Assembly: GCF_000472525.1 (NCBI RefSeq)
Contig: NZ_AWZT01000016.1
Coordinates: 39,397-103,396, forward strand
Length of the DNA: 64,000 nt
DNA from: Paraburkholderia dilworthii
GTDB taxonomy: Bacteria > Pseudomonadota > Gammaproteobacteria > Burkholderiales > Burkholderiaceae
Reading direction: 5' to 3'
Shown here one piece after another: positions 8,175 through 16,926 of the stretch. The first letter of the stretch is position 1, and the number at the start of each line of letters is the position of its first letter. The notes beneath the pieces were generated by a model, which searched no databases, was not told the origin of the DNA, and saw only the letters and a program-made list of their open reading frames with translations. A program made the translations under genes and the position numbers.

Positions 8175-10481
8175 ATGAAAGAGAAGGACACGACACGAGA
8201 TTATCCCTATGCATCCGGCGGCTGGGGCTCGCTCAGGGCAGTCACGACGATTCTGACGCAGGAACACGTCGGCGCGAAAAACAGCGCGGTGCTTGCCAAG
8301 CAGAATAAACCGGACGGCTTCATGTGCGTGAGCTGTTCATGGGCCAAGCCGGCGGACCCGCACATGTTCGAGTTTTGTGAAAGCGGGGCGAAGGCTACGG
8401 CGTGGGATCTCACGTCGAAGCGAATGACGCCCGAGTTCTTTCAACTCCACACCGTGACCGAACTCCTGTCGTGGCACGATCACGATCTGGAGGAGGCCGG
8501 GCGGCTCACCGCGCCTTTGCGCTACGATCCCGCCACCGACAAATACGTGCAGGTGGAGTGGCAACAGGCATTCGACGAAATCGGCCGCGAACTCAACAAG
8601 CTCGATCCAGACAGCGTGGTGTTCTATGCGTCGGGCCGCGCATCGCTCGAAGCTTCATACATGTACCAGCTGTTCGCGCGCATGTACGGTACGAACAACC
8701 TGCCCGACAGTTCGAACATGTGCCACGAGAGCACCAGCGTCGGGCTGAAGGAAGCGATCGGCGTGGGCGTCGGCACCATTACGCTCGACGACTTCGAGAA
8801 GACAGACCTCATGTTCTTCTTCGGCCAGAATGTCGGCACGAATAGCCCGCGCATGCTTCACCAGTTGCAGGACGCGCGCAACCGCGGCGTGCCGATCATT
8901 ACCTTCAATCCGCTTCGCGAGCCGGGGCTCGTACGCTTTGCGAATCCCCAATCGCCGGTGCAGATGCTGACGCCCGATAACACCCGAATCAGCACCCAAT
9001 ATCATCAGGTCAAGACAGGCGGCGATACCGCTGCGATGCTCGGCATCTGCAAGGCGGTGATTGCCGCGGACGATGTCGCCGTTGAGCAGGGCGGGCCGCG
9101 TGTCGTCGATGCGGATTTCATCCGCGATCACACGACCGGTTATGAGGCATTCGCGAACTATGCACGCGAGGCATCGTGGGCTGGGATTGAAAAGGTCAGC
9201 GGCTTGACCCGCGAGGCGATAGAGGCCGCAGCCAACGAGTACATGAAGGCGAATGCCGTGATGATCCATTACGGCATGGGACTGACGCAGCACAGGCTGG
9301 GCGTGCAAAACGTTCGCATGGTGTGCAACCTGCTGTTTCTGCGCGGCAACATCGGCAAACCGGGCGCCGGACCATCTCCTGTACGCGGTCATTCCAACGT
9401 GCAAGGGCAGCGCACGGTCGGCATCACGGAGAAACCCGAATTGGCGCCGCTCGACAAGCTGGCCAGTCAGTTCTCATTCGAACCGCCGCGCAAGAAGGGA
9501 CTCAATACAGTCGAGGCGTTCGAGGCGATGGTGAAGGGCGAGGTGAAGGGCGTATTCAATCTTGGCGGCAATCTCGTGCGTTCCGTGCCGGACCGCTTGC
9601 GCACGGAACCGGCGTGGCGCAGTCTGCGGTTGAACGTGAACGTCGCAACGAAGCTCAATCGCAGTCATCTTGTGCACGGCGAGATCTCGTACGTACTGCC
9701 GTGCCTGAGCCGCATTGAAATCGACCGGCAGGCGAGCGGCGACCAGGCGGTATCGATGGAAGACAGCACCGCCTGCATGCACGGCTCGCATGGCATGGCC
9801 GAACCCGCCAGCGAGAACATCCGCTCCGAGCCCTACATTATTGCGGGCATCGCGAAAGCGACGCTAGGCGATCGCTTCAACGTGAATTGGGATGCGTGGC
9901 GAGACGATTACTCGGTGGTGCGCGACGAAATTGAGAAGACTTACCCCAAGATATTCCACGATTTCAATCGGCGCATGTGGACGCCGGGCGGGTTCCCCAA
10001 GCCTTTGCCCGCACGCGAGCGGCAATGGGAAACGAAGAGCGGCAAGGCGGAATTTCTCGTGCCCAAAGCACTCGGCGAAGATCCTGACATGCCCGAGCGC
10101 GAAACAGACGCGCTGCGACTAATGACCCTACGCTCGGACAGCCAGTTCAATACGACGATTTACGGTCTCGACGACCGCTTTCGCGGCGTAAAAGGCAACC
10201 GCATGGTTGTGCTGATGAATAAGGACGATATGGCCGCGAGTGGTCTTTCTGAAGGCGACAGGATCGGCTTGCAGACTATTTCCGACGACGGCTTCGACCG
10301 ACGCATAAGCGGCCTCACCGTGAAGGCCTACGACATTCCTCGTGGCTGTATTGCCGGCTACTACCCGGAATGCAATCCACTACTTCCGCTCTGGCATTAC
10401 GCCGAAGAGAGCAAGGTGCCCGGCGCGAAATCTATTCCGGTGCGAATCGTCGACAAGCCAGGCGTCCGGTCTGCCGCGTGA
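8175..10481 (+). CDS. FdhF/YdeP-type molybdopterin oxidoreductase
   Basis: This 768-residue cytoplasmic protein belongs to the formate-dehydrogenase-alpha-like YdeP family, which carries bis-MGD molybdenum cofactor. Family marks are CVSCSWAKP near residue 53, the SSNMCHE stretch near residue 180 where the metal-ligand Cys is expected, the N-P-L-R-E-P-G loop, and the C-terminal molybdopterin-binding barrel with R-S-D-S-Q-F-N-T. The N-terminus has only a CxxC and not a full [4Fe-4S] set, as in YdeP. The ATG at 8175 follows GGAG by six bases. The physiological substrate of YdeP proteins is not settled; E. coli YdeP is linked to acid resistance. It has no twin-arginine signal. Confidence 0.88.
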   Translation: MKEKDTTRDYPYASGGWGSLRAVTTILTQEHVGAKNSAVLAKQNKPDGFMCVSCSWAKPADPHMFEFCESGAKATAWDLTSKRMTPEFFQLHTVTELLSWHDHDLEEAGRLTAPLRYDPATDKYVQVEWQQAFDEIGRELNKLDPDSVVFYASGRASLEASYMYQLFARMYGTNNLPDSSNMCHESTSVGLKEAIGVGVGTITLDDFEKTDLMFFFGQNVGTNSPRMLHQLQDARNRGVPIITFNPLREPGLVRFANPQSPVQMLTPDNTRISTQYHQVKTGGDTAAMLGICKAVIAADDVAVEQGGPRVVDADFIRDHTTGYEAFANYAREASWAGIEKVSGLTREAIEAAANEYMKANAVMIHYGMGLTQHRLGVQNVRMVCNLLFLRGNIGKPGAGPSPVRGHSNVQGQRTVGITEKPELAPLDKLASQFSFEPPRKKGLNTVEAFEAMVKGEVKGVFNLGGNLVRSVPDRLRTEPAWRSLRLNVNVATKLNRSHLVHGEISYVLPCLSRIEIDRQASGDQAVSMEDSTACMHGSHGMAEPASENIRSEPYIIAGIAKATLGDRFNVNWDAWRDDYSVVRDEIEKTYPKIFHDFNRRMWTPGGFPKPLPARERQWETKSGKAEFLVPKALGEDPDMPERETDALRLMTLRSDSQFNTTIYGLDDRFRGVKGNRMVVLMNKDDMAASGLSEGDRIGLQTISDDGFDRRISGLTVKAYDIPRGCIAGYYPECNPLLPLWHYAEESKVPGAKSIPVRIVDKPGVRSAA

Positions 10482-10486
10482 CAGTC

Positions 10487-10507
10487 TGCCGGGCCAGTTG
10501 CCCGGCA
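10487..10507. terminator. GC-rich hairpin after the molybdopterin oxidoreductase
   Basis: A perfect 8-base stem (TGCCGGGC / GCCCGGCA) with a 5-base loop begins six bases after the stop codon of the molybdopterin gene and lies between convergent genes. There is no T-run directly after it, so it may protect a 3' end or act with Rho. Confidence 0.45.
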
Positions 10508-10532
10508 AACCCACGGTTCTTTTCAGTCGCGG

Positions 10533-11120
10533 TCAATCCGCGTAGCGCGTTCTGCGCGCTTTCGGCAGGCAATGCGTCGCGCCGATCACGAGCAAGGACC
10601 CGAGCAGGAAAGTGGCGATCGGGAATGTGCCTGCCGTGTTGACCGCGATTTCGCGCGGACGCTCGCCGAGAAGCTGAAGTCTGCGGCGCGTCATTCTCGC
10701 GCCGAGCGAACGGAGTTCGTTTTTCAATGCGCGCTCTGCCGTGGGCAGCAGCACCGTCTCCTCGTCGGCGACATGATGCATGACCTCGCGCATCAATTGC
10801 TGAAACAGGCCGTCGTAGGCTGCATCTTCGGGTCCGGTGGCGCGCAGCTTCGCAATAGTCGCGCGCATTTCATCGTGTTCCGGGCGGCTTTTTTCGAGCG
10901 TCTGATCCTGGTTGAGTACGCCCGCCAGTGCGGGATAGAAGATTTCTTCCTCCAGTTGGGCGTGAATTTCGAGCGCAGCACAGACGGAATTGATGATCGC
11001 GCGCTTGCGCCACCACGGACTGTCGGCGTGATAACGATGGAATGCGGCGAGCACATGCATATGATCGAGGCGGATCATCGCGGTGATGGTAGGGGACATC
11101 GACGAACTGGTATCGGGCAT
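10533..11120 (-). CDS. Membrane-anchored hemerythrin (HHE) domain protein
   Basis: The first 140 residues form a hemerythrin-like four-helix bundle with metal-ligand pattern: LDHMHV near residue 18, HAQLEEEIFYPAL near residue 51, RPEHDEM near residue 75, and HHVADEETVLLP near residue 112. These His and Glu residues would bind a di-iron centre for oxygen, NO or iron sensing. A single hydrophobic segment near residues 160-182 anchors it to the membrane at the C-terminus, which is less usual for HHE proteins. The ATG at 11120 has GGAG upstream; longer frames run into unrelated sequence. It is convergent with the molybdopterin gene. Confidence 0.88.
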   Translation of the reverse strand: MPDTSSSMSPTITAMIRLDHMHVLAAFHRYHADSPWWRKRAIINSVCAALEIHAQLEEEIFYPALAGVLNQDQTLEKSRPEHDEMRATIAKLRATGPEDAAYDGLFQQLMREVMHHVADEETVLLPTAERALKNELRSLGARMTRRRLQLLGERPREIAVNTAGTFPIATFLLGSLLVIGATHCLPKARRTRYAD

Positions 11121-11268
11121 GGCGTTTCTCCAGAATGACGCGGCGCCGCGCGTCGGTTTGTGGGGATTATCGGCACGCGCAGTCGACACGCGCAATGCAC
11201 GTACGAACTGGCATGCGGGCGCTCGCGGATGCGCGACATACCGCATTTCGCATACCTGCACTGCCGCG

Positions 11269-12899
11269 CTAGCCAGGAATTTTTTCGATGTCTTGTAGCC
11301 AGACGGTTGCCTCGCTATCGTTCGGTGCACGCCAGTCGCCGCGTGGCGATAGCGAGCCTCCCGATCCAACCTTCGGCGCATTCGGTATGCACGAGCGCTT
11401 GAACTGGCTGGTGCGGAAAAAACGCTCGGCGAAGATCGCCAGATTCGCCTGTGCCGATCACGATCGCCTGGTGGAAGTTGGCGAGCCTGAAAAGGTGGCT
11501 GGTGCGCTCGCCCGTCTGGACGTTTTCGAACGTGACGTCGTATTGTTTTTCACCGGAGGCGAACGGATGGTGCAAATCTTGGAGCATTTTCATGCAGCCA
11601 GGACTTATGTCGATTTCCTCCATCGAGCAGCCGATGGCTTGCATCAGATCCTTCGCCTGTTGGAGCGTGCGGCTGCTCGTCGCAAAACCCGGCATCGTAT
11701 AGCCGAGGATGTTCGAGCGCGGCAGCTTCAGCCTGTCCACGGCCTTCGCGCAGACAAGCAGCGCCTAGGTGGAATCGAGTCCGCCCGAAACACCAATCAC
11801 AACTTTTGAAATTCTGGCGGCGCCGAGTCTTTGCAGCAGTCCCTGCATCTGAATGTTGTAGACCTCGGCGCAGCGTTCATCGCGCGTCGCGGGATTGGAC
11901 GGCACATAGGGAAAACGGTTGATCGCGCGCATAAGCGGCAGGTACTCCGCGTCGGGCAGCGACGCGGGCACACTGACCACCTGGAATTTGTCGACCTCGT
12001 TCGCGTGGCGGCGCGTGGACTGGCCGAAAGTGGTCTGCCGCATCCGTTCGCGCGACAGCCGCTCGAGGTCGACGTCGCCGTAAATCACGTGAGAGGTGTC
12101 GAGAAAGCGCTCGGATTCCGCAAGCAGTTCGCCGTTTTCATAGATCAGCGCCTAGCCGTCCCATGCAACGTCGGTCGTGGATTCGCCGCGGCCCGCCGAC
12201 GAATACAGATATGCGGACTGGCGTCGCGCGGATTGCTGCCCAGCCAGTTGATGCCGGTAACCCGACTTGCCGATCACGATGTTGGACGCAGGCAGATTGA
12301 CCAGCACCGTTGCTCCGCCAAGCGCCGCGAACGATGAAGGCGGCACAGGAACCCATACGTCCTCGCAGATTTCAACGTGAAAGCGAAAGAGCGGCGCTTG
12401 TGGAACATCGAATAGCAATGACGCGCTGAAGGGCGTCTGCTGTCTGCATAACGTCACTTGCGTAGGCGATGCGTTCTCCGCCGCGCTCAATTGCCGGGCT
12501 TCGTAGCACTCCCCGTAGTTCGGCAAATAGCTTTTTGGCACCACCGCGCACAGCTTGCCGTTCGAAATGGCCAATGCGCAATTGAACAGCTTATGTTCGA
12601 TCTTCAGCGGCGCACCGATCACGAGTACCGCAGGGATATTCGTGGACGCCGCAACGATGTCGCCGATTGCCGCCTCGCACGCGTCGAGTAGCGCGCTGAT
12701 GGAAGAGGTCGTTGCATGTATAGGCCGATATGCCGAGTTCCGGAAACACTACCAGCAGCGCGCCTTTTTGCGCGGCTTCCCGGGCGAGCTGCAGCGTCTC
12801 TTTTGCGTTGAATTGCGGATCGGCCACGCGGCACACCGGAACCGCAACCGCCACGCGCGCGAAATCGTGACTGTACAGATTGAAAAATGATCGCGTCAT
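11269..12899 (-). pseudogene. nadE: Glutamine-dependent NAD+ synthetase, broken gene
   Basis: Pieces in three frames together make a NadE of the long glutamine-dependent kind: an N-terminal nitrilase-type amidase domain (VFPELGISAYTC and the catalytic-Cys stretch VEICEDVWVP) and a synthetase domain with the ATP loop VIGVSGGLDST. Lesions are visible: loss of two bases from a CG run near 12694, TAG in frame at 12152-12154, TAG at 11765-11767 just after the ATP loop, and an internal deletion near 11440 that joins the mid-domain (VIGTG) to the C-terminus ([14 protein letters not shown]) in another frame. The genuine C-terminus reads to a TAG at 11269. The remaining coding length (about 540 codons) against about 680 expected implies about 140-150 codons lost. 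A functional nadE must exist elsewhere. Confidence 0.9.
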
Positions 12900-12992
12900 G
12901 ATGTGCAGCGCCTTGTAAAAGCCGGCTGGATGCGAACGGCTGGCCACTCCTGTGTGGGTTGGACGTCGCCCGATGCAGCGTTCGAAACCCGC

Positions 12993-13526
12993 TTAGCTCG
13001 AATGCGACGAGTCGCGCCTCGCGTTCCTCACGTTCGGCAATTGATTGAAGTAATGCTCGACGCGCGAGAGCGCGTAAAGCGCCGCGTTTTGCCTGATGGT
13101 GGTACGGTCGCCGTCGAATACACGTGTTTCGCTAAACATGTATTCGCCGTCGCGACGCTTGTAGCGCCATGCGAAGCATTGCGTGCCCGCTGGCAGATCC
13201 GTGCCTCTCGGTGGAGGGCCTGCGAGCCCGGTATTTGCAACAGCGATATGCGCCGAGCACGCTTCGAGTGCGAGTACGCCGGTGGCCATCTCACGGGCGA
13301 CTGCTTCGCTCGTCAAGCCGTGTTCTTCGATTGTCTGCGCCTGCACATTGAGAACACCGCATTTGCCCGATGGCGAATACACGACGAGGCCCACGTCGAG
13401 GCATGCGCCGCTGCCCGGCACGTCGGCGATCAGCGATGCGATGAGGCCGCCGGTGCACGATTCGGCGGTGGCGATCACGAGACCGCGCGACGAAAGAAAT
13501 CCAACCACGCTGCGGGGAATGTTCAT
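12993..13526 (-). CDS. pncC: CinA-family nicotinamide-nucleotide amidohydrolase
   Basis: PncC removes the amide from nicotinamide mononucleotide (NMN) to give nicotinic acid mononucleotide, recycling NMN into NAD synthesis. The CinA C-terminal domain is complete: ATAESCTGGLIASLI near residue 20 carries the catalytic Ser/Cys region, followed by VYSPSGKCGVLNV and ANTGLAGPPP. It is the short standalone form with no CinA N-terminal domain. I chose the ATG at 13526 (MNIPRSVV) because GAGGACGGA precedes it; an ATG at 13553 has no ribosome binding site. It lies 94 bases downstream of the start of the broken nadE, so two NAD-metabolism genes are side by side. Confidence 0.85.
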   Translation of the reverse strand: MNIPRSVVGFLSSRGLVIATAESCTGGLIASLIADVPGSGACLDVGLVVYSPSGKCGVLNVQAQTIEEHGLTSEAVAREMATGVLALEACSAHIAVANTGLAGPPPRGTDLPAGTQCFAWRYKRRDGEYMFSETRVFDGDRTTIRQNAALYALSRVEHYFNQLPNVRNARRDSSHSS

Positions 13527-13552
13527 TTTCCGTCCTCGTTTATCGGAGCTCA

Positions 13553-13581
13553 TTGAGCTAAGGTAGCCAGTCAGTTATCAA
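13553..13581 (+). promoter_or_regulatory. Candidate sigma-70 promoter
   Basis: TTGAGC at 13553-13558 and TATCAA at 13576-13581 are separated by exactly 17 bases and each match four of six consensus positions. It points rightwards, away from pncC, towards the terminator at 13685 and the GNAT gene. The predicted start of transcription is about 13588. Confidence 0.4.
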
Positions 13582-13587
13582 CGAGCA

Positions 13588-13713
13588 AGTGCGATACCCG
13601 TCGCGCGGCAGCCCGAATCGAGCGGCACGTCGATTGCTCGACACCGTGGTCCCTCACCGGGACGCCATGGTTGTTTGTTCGGTTTGGCTCGCCAGACGGC
13701 GAGCCATTTTTTT
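13588..13713 (+). ncRNA. Candidate small RNA or attenuated leader, unassigned family
   Basis: Between a plausible promoter (13553-13581) and a strong intrinsic terminator (13685-13713) there is no open reading frame with a ribosome binding site and no upstream plus-strand gene for the terminator to serve. The RNA of about 126 nucleotides would contain a stem GTCCC-TCACC-GGGAC at about 13651-13665 and the terminator stem. It may be an independent small RNA or a leader that controls the GNAT gene at 13811 by attenuation. I do not recognise a known riboswitch class. Confidence 0.4.
13685..13713 (+). terminator. Strong intrinsic terminator
   Basis: A 9-base perfect stem (TGGCTCGCC / GGCGAGCCA) with a 4-base loop is followed directly by seven T residues. 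This is a textbook Rho-independent terminator for the plus strand. No plus-strand coding gene ends upstream of it within this window's annotation, which is why a small RNA is proposed. Confidence 0.85.
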
Positions 13714-13810
13714 GCGTGCGACCTCGCCGCCATTCGCGCACTGCGTCGCCAATCGGTACAGCGCTTGCTGTTTGTGCTTCGTATGCGACAGCAAAGGAGG
13801 CGCGCCCATA

Positions 13811-14317
13811 ATGTTTCCGACAATCGTTATCAATCGCGAGGACCCGTCCTCGACTGACTCGCAGACGCTGCTCGACGAACTGAGCGCCACGCTTGCCATG
13901 TTCACCGGCGACAGCGGACAGAGCCGCTTTTCCATTCACGACGTCGCACTCGAACGCTCGCGGTTTCTGGTCGCAAGGAGCGGCTCGGCAACGCCGCTTG
14001 GTTGCGGCGCGTTTCGTCCGCTAGGCGAGCATATCGCCGAGATCAAGCGTCTGTACGCACGCCCCGGCGCCGACGGCGTGGGCGGTGCAATCCTCGCGCA
14101 GCTCGAAAAAGAAGCGGGAGAATTAGGCTACCAGGCGTTATGGCTCGGCACGCACGCGAATAATCGCCGCGCCATCGAGTTCTATGACAAGCATGGTTTC
14201 CATCGCATCGCCCCGTATGGACCGTATGTCGGCAAGACGGACTCGTGCTGTTTCGAAAAGCGCCTCGATCAACAGGCGCCCGACAATCAGCGCAAGGCGA
14301 CCGTGCGCGGAGCGTAA
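13811..14317 (+). CDS. GNAT family N-acetyltransferase
   Basis: This is a 168-residue acetyl-CoA-dependent acyltransferase of the GNAT fold. Motif A is recognisable as EIKRLYARPGADGVGGAIL (about residues 77-95), the acetyl-CoA pyrophosphate loop, and motif B as ALWLGTHANNRRAIEFYDKHGF (residues 114-135). It resembles the PanZ/RimI-like amino acid or small-amine acetyltransferases but the substrate is unknown. The ATG at 13811 lies 10 bases after AAAGGAGG, a strong ribosome binding site. It is downstream of a candidate small RNA or leader. Confidence 0.85.
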   Translation: MFPTIVINREDPSSTDSQTLLDELSATLAMFTGDSGQSRFSIHDVALERSRFLVARSGSATPLGCGAFRPLGEHIAEIKRLYARPGADGVGGAILAQLEKEAGELGYQALWLGTHANNRRAIEFYDKHGFHRIAPYGPYVGKTDSCCFEKRLDQQAPDNQRKATVRGA

Positions 14318-14350
14318 TGCGATTGCATCGCGAGGTGCGCGACAGCCGCG

Positions 14351-15646
14351 CTATTTATGCAATTTTTCGCGCAGCGACTGAATGTCGTTCGCGGTCACAG
14401 GCCGCGCGTCGTTGCCCCAAGACGTGCGAATCCATGAAAGCACGGACGCCATTTGCGCATTGGTGAGCGTTTGGGCGAAGCCGGGCATGGCCTGGCGCGG
14501 TGGTCCGCCGATAGTTGCGGGGCTGTTGCCGCCTTCCACTATCAGGCGAATCAGCGAGGTGGTGTCTTCCGTGAGCACCGACGGATTGCCCGCGAGCCGC
14601 GGAAACACCTTCGGCACGCCCGCGCCGTCCACACCGTGACATTGCGCGCAGAACGAGATATAGACTCGCGCCCCCACCGATTGCGGCGCATCGATGCGAT
14701 TGCCGTTGCGCGCCGGCAAGTCGGGCTGCGCGTGGGGGGCGTAGCGCCCGGACGGCTTCTGCGCAGGCAGCGATTTCAGATAGTGCGCCATCGCGAGCGC
14801 GTCTTCGCCGGTCAGGTACTGCGTGCTGTCTTCCACCTGCTCGACCATTGAACCGAATGCCGCGAGACCCGCACCGTGTCCCGTCTTCAAAAACGCAGCA
14901 AGATCTTTTTCGCCGATGCGCCCCAGTCCCGAGCCGGGGTCTCCAGTGAGATTCGGCGCGAACCAGTTGTCATTGACTCCACCCGTCAAGTAGGTTGGCG
15001 ACGATTCGTCGTAGCCGCGTTCCTGAAACCCCGGCCCACGCGGCGTGTGACACGCGCCGCAATGGCCCGGGCCCTGGACGAGGAACGCGCCGCGATTCCA
15101 TTGCGCGTCGCGGCCAGGCTTCGGCTGATACGCTTCTTTCGGTGCGAACGCGAGTTGCCAGAAATACAGCACCCAGCGCTGGTTGAACGGGAATGGCACC
15201 TTGGTGGGCGGAGCGGGTTCGGGCACCGGCTTTACTGCATGCATGAAATACGCGTAAAGCGCCCGCATGTCGTCATCGGACATTTTGGAAAACGACGCGT
15301 ACGGCATCGCCGGATAGAGCCGCTTATTGCCCGGCGACACGCCTTCGCGCACAGACCGCGTGAAATCCTCGTAACTGTATGCGCCGATGCCATACCGGCG
15401 ATCCGGCGTGATGTTGCTGCTCACGATCGTGCCGAACGGCGATGTCAGTCCGAGACCGCCCCCATACGCTTGTCCGCCAACCGCGGTGTGGCATCCCGCG
15501 CAATCCGACGCTTTCGCGAGATATTCTCCGCGCGCGACAAGCGCCGCGTCCACCGCGCCGGAGGGCTGGGCGTTGACGCGCGGCGCCGGCAACAAGCCAA
15601 GGATCGCCGCACCGGCCAGCGCTATGAGCGTAAAGCGCCTAGTCAT
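14351..15646 (-). CDS. Triheme cytochrome c (alcohol-dehydrogenase-subunit type)
   Basis: This 431-residue periplasmic protein has a signal peptide ending near VNAQP (residues 1-28) and three CxxCH haem c sites: CAGCH near residue 53, CGACH near residue 197 and CAQCH near residue 333. This arrangement is that of cytochrome subunits of membrane alcohol, aldehyde and gluconate dehydrogenases. It overlaps the end of the ctaG gene by 4 bases (ATGA) and so is translated with the caa3 operon. In this context it probably delivers electrons to the caa3 oxidase or couples a dehydrogenase to it; this is an inference. No dehydrogenase subunit follows it here. Confidence 0.9.
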   Translation of the reverse strand: MTRRFTLIALAGAAILGLLPAPRVNAQPSGAVDAALVARGEYLAKASDCAGCHTAVGGQAYGGGLGLTSPFGTIVSSNITPDRRYGIGAYSYEDFTRSVREGVSPGNKRLYPAMPYASFSKMSDDDMRALYAYFMHAVKPVPEPAPPTKVPFPFNQRWVLYFWQLAFAPKEAYQPKPGRDAQWNRGAFLVQGPGHCGACHTPRGPGFQERGYDESSPTYLTGGVNDNWFAPNLTGDPGSGLGRIGEKDLAAFLKTGHGAGLAAFGSMVEQVEDSTQYLTGEDALAMAHYLKSLPAQKPSGRYAPHAQPDLPARNGNRIDAPQSVGARVYISFCAQCHGVDGAGVPKVFPRLAGNPSVLTEDTTSLIRLIVEGGNSPATIGGPPRQAMPGFAQTLTNAQMASVLSWIRTSWGNDARPVTANDIQSLREKLHK

Positions 15647-16587
15647 GAACTACTGTCCCGGTGCGCGGCCAGCGTGGCCGGCATGAGCGTCGCGGGCGCG
15701 CGATGCATCAGCCAGCGCGCGCCCGTCAACAGCGCGGCGATCAGATAGGCGAGGCCGCCCGGCACCCACATCACGAGACCACCGAGTTGTTGATCCTGCA
15801 ACGGATCGAAGCCGAGCGCCGACGTCGGCTCGATATACGCCGGATACCAGAGACCGGGCGCGAGCGTCAGCAATGCGCCGAGCGCGCCGGTGTGAACCAT
15901 CGTCGTAAACAGCGATAACATCGCGTAGCCGCTTTGATTGCGCCGCGCGCCTTCGCCGAACACGACCCACCAGAACAGCAGCGCACTCAGCAGAAAACTC
16001 GCGTGCTGGAATGTATGAATGCCGTCCGACGCGAGCGCCGCTTCGAAGAACCGCGGCATATGCCACACCCACAGCGCGGCCGCGTGCAGCAGCCACGCGG
16101 CGGCCGGCGCGCACAGCGCGCGCCACAGGCCGTGCAGCACCGGCGTGCGGACTGCCGCCGCTATCGCATGCCGGGCGGCCGGAGGGAAGGCCCACAACCA
16201 CACCGCGAGCGGCCGGCCGAGCACGAGCAGCGGAGCGGCGACGATCATCATCAATTCGTGTTGAACCATGTGCGCGGAAAATAGCGCTGCACTGAGTGCA
16301 TCGAGCGGCGAATCGAGCGCGGCCACGAGCGCAAGCCATCCGGCTACGAACGCGCACAGTTGACGCACGCGAATGCCGCGCCCGCGTCTGCTGCGCGCGC
16401 ACAGGCGCCGGTAGCCGGCTGCGTAAAGGCCGAGACTGATGATCAGCAACACGACGACCCACGGTTCGAATGTCCAGCGCAGCACCGGCGGCGCGCTTCG
16501 TTCGGCAGCGCTGAGCACGTGCGCTTCTACGGTGAGGGGAATGCACGCCGCCCCAAGCGCGAGTACGCAGCGCGTTAGTGTGTTCAT
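15643..16587 (-). CDS. ctaG: CtaG/CaaG-type cytochrome oxidase assembly membrane protein
   Basis: This is the seven-helix CtaG (caa3_CtaG) family, involved in building cytochrome caa3 and found in Bacillus-type ctaG genes, not the copper chaperone CtaG/Cox11. It has an N-terminal signal-like helix, and family features HMVQHELMMIVAAPLLVLG, RPLAVWLWAF, HFQHASF-like and LWYPAYIE segments. It begins at the ATG at 16587 that overlaps the preceding gene's stop (ATGA), and its own end overlaps the triheme cytochrome gene by 4 bases. About 314 residues. Confidence 0.85.
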   Translation of the reverse strand: MNTLTRCVLALGAACIPLTVEAHVLSAAERSAPPVLRWTFEPWVVVLLIISLGLYAAGYRRLCARSRRGRGIRVRQLCAFVAGWLALVAALDSPLDALSAALFSAHMVQHELMMIVAAPLLVLGRPLAVWLWAFPPAARHAIAAAVRTPVLHGLWRALCAPAAAWLLHAAALWVWHMPRFFEAALASDGIHTFQHASFLLSALLFWWVVFGEGARRNQSGYAMLSLFTTMVHTGALGALLTLAPGLWYPAYIEPTSALGFDPLQDQQLGGLVMWVPGGLAYLIAALLTGARWLMHRAPATLMPATLAAHRDSSS

Positions 16588-16916
16588 TGCACGCAGGGAG
16601 AAATGAGCCATTGCGGTATCCACATTGCGACGAGTGCGAGCGTCGAAATCATGCCGACCCACGTGGCCGCGCATGCAAGCATGGCGGGCCGCGCGGGTAG
16701 TGCGGTCGCGTTCGCGGGGGCGATCATGCTGGCCTCGCGCCAGCGGTGCCACGCCAGCAGCGTGGCGATAATCGAGAACAGCAGCCCAGTGCCGGTCACA
16801 CTGCCCAGAGGCAGGATCGTTCGCCACGCACACGAGGGCGTGACGAGTGCATAGTCGGCGCTCAACGCGGCCAGTACCGCCGAGGGCGCACCGAGGAGCG
16901 CGAGCCAGGTTCGCAT
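16584..16916 (-). CDS. Small membrane protein of the caa3 operon
   Basis: This 110-residue protein has three to four hydrophobic segments (about residues 2-20, 40-60 and 78-102). I do not recognise the family for certain; it sits where caa3 operons carry a small subunit IV-like or assembly membrane protein. It starts 10 bases after the end of the ctaE gene and its stop overlaps the ctaG start by 4 bases, so it belongs to the operon. No haem or copper ligand motifs stand out. Function unknown. Confidence 0.75.
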   Translation of the reverse strand: MRTWLALLGAPSAVLAALSADYALVTPSCAWRTILPLGSVTGTGLLFSIIATLLAWHRWREASMIAPANATALPARPAMLACAATWVGMISTLALVAMWIPQWLISPCVQ

Positions 16917-16926
16917 GGCAAACCTC

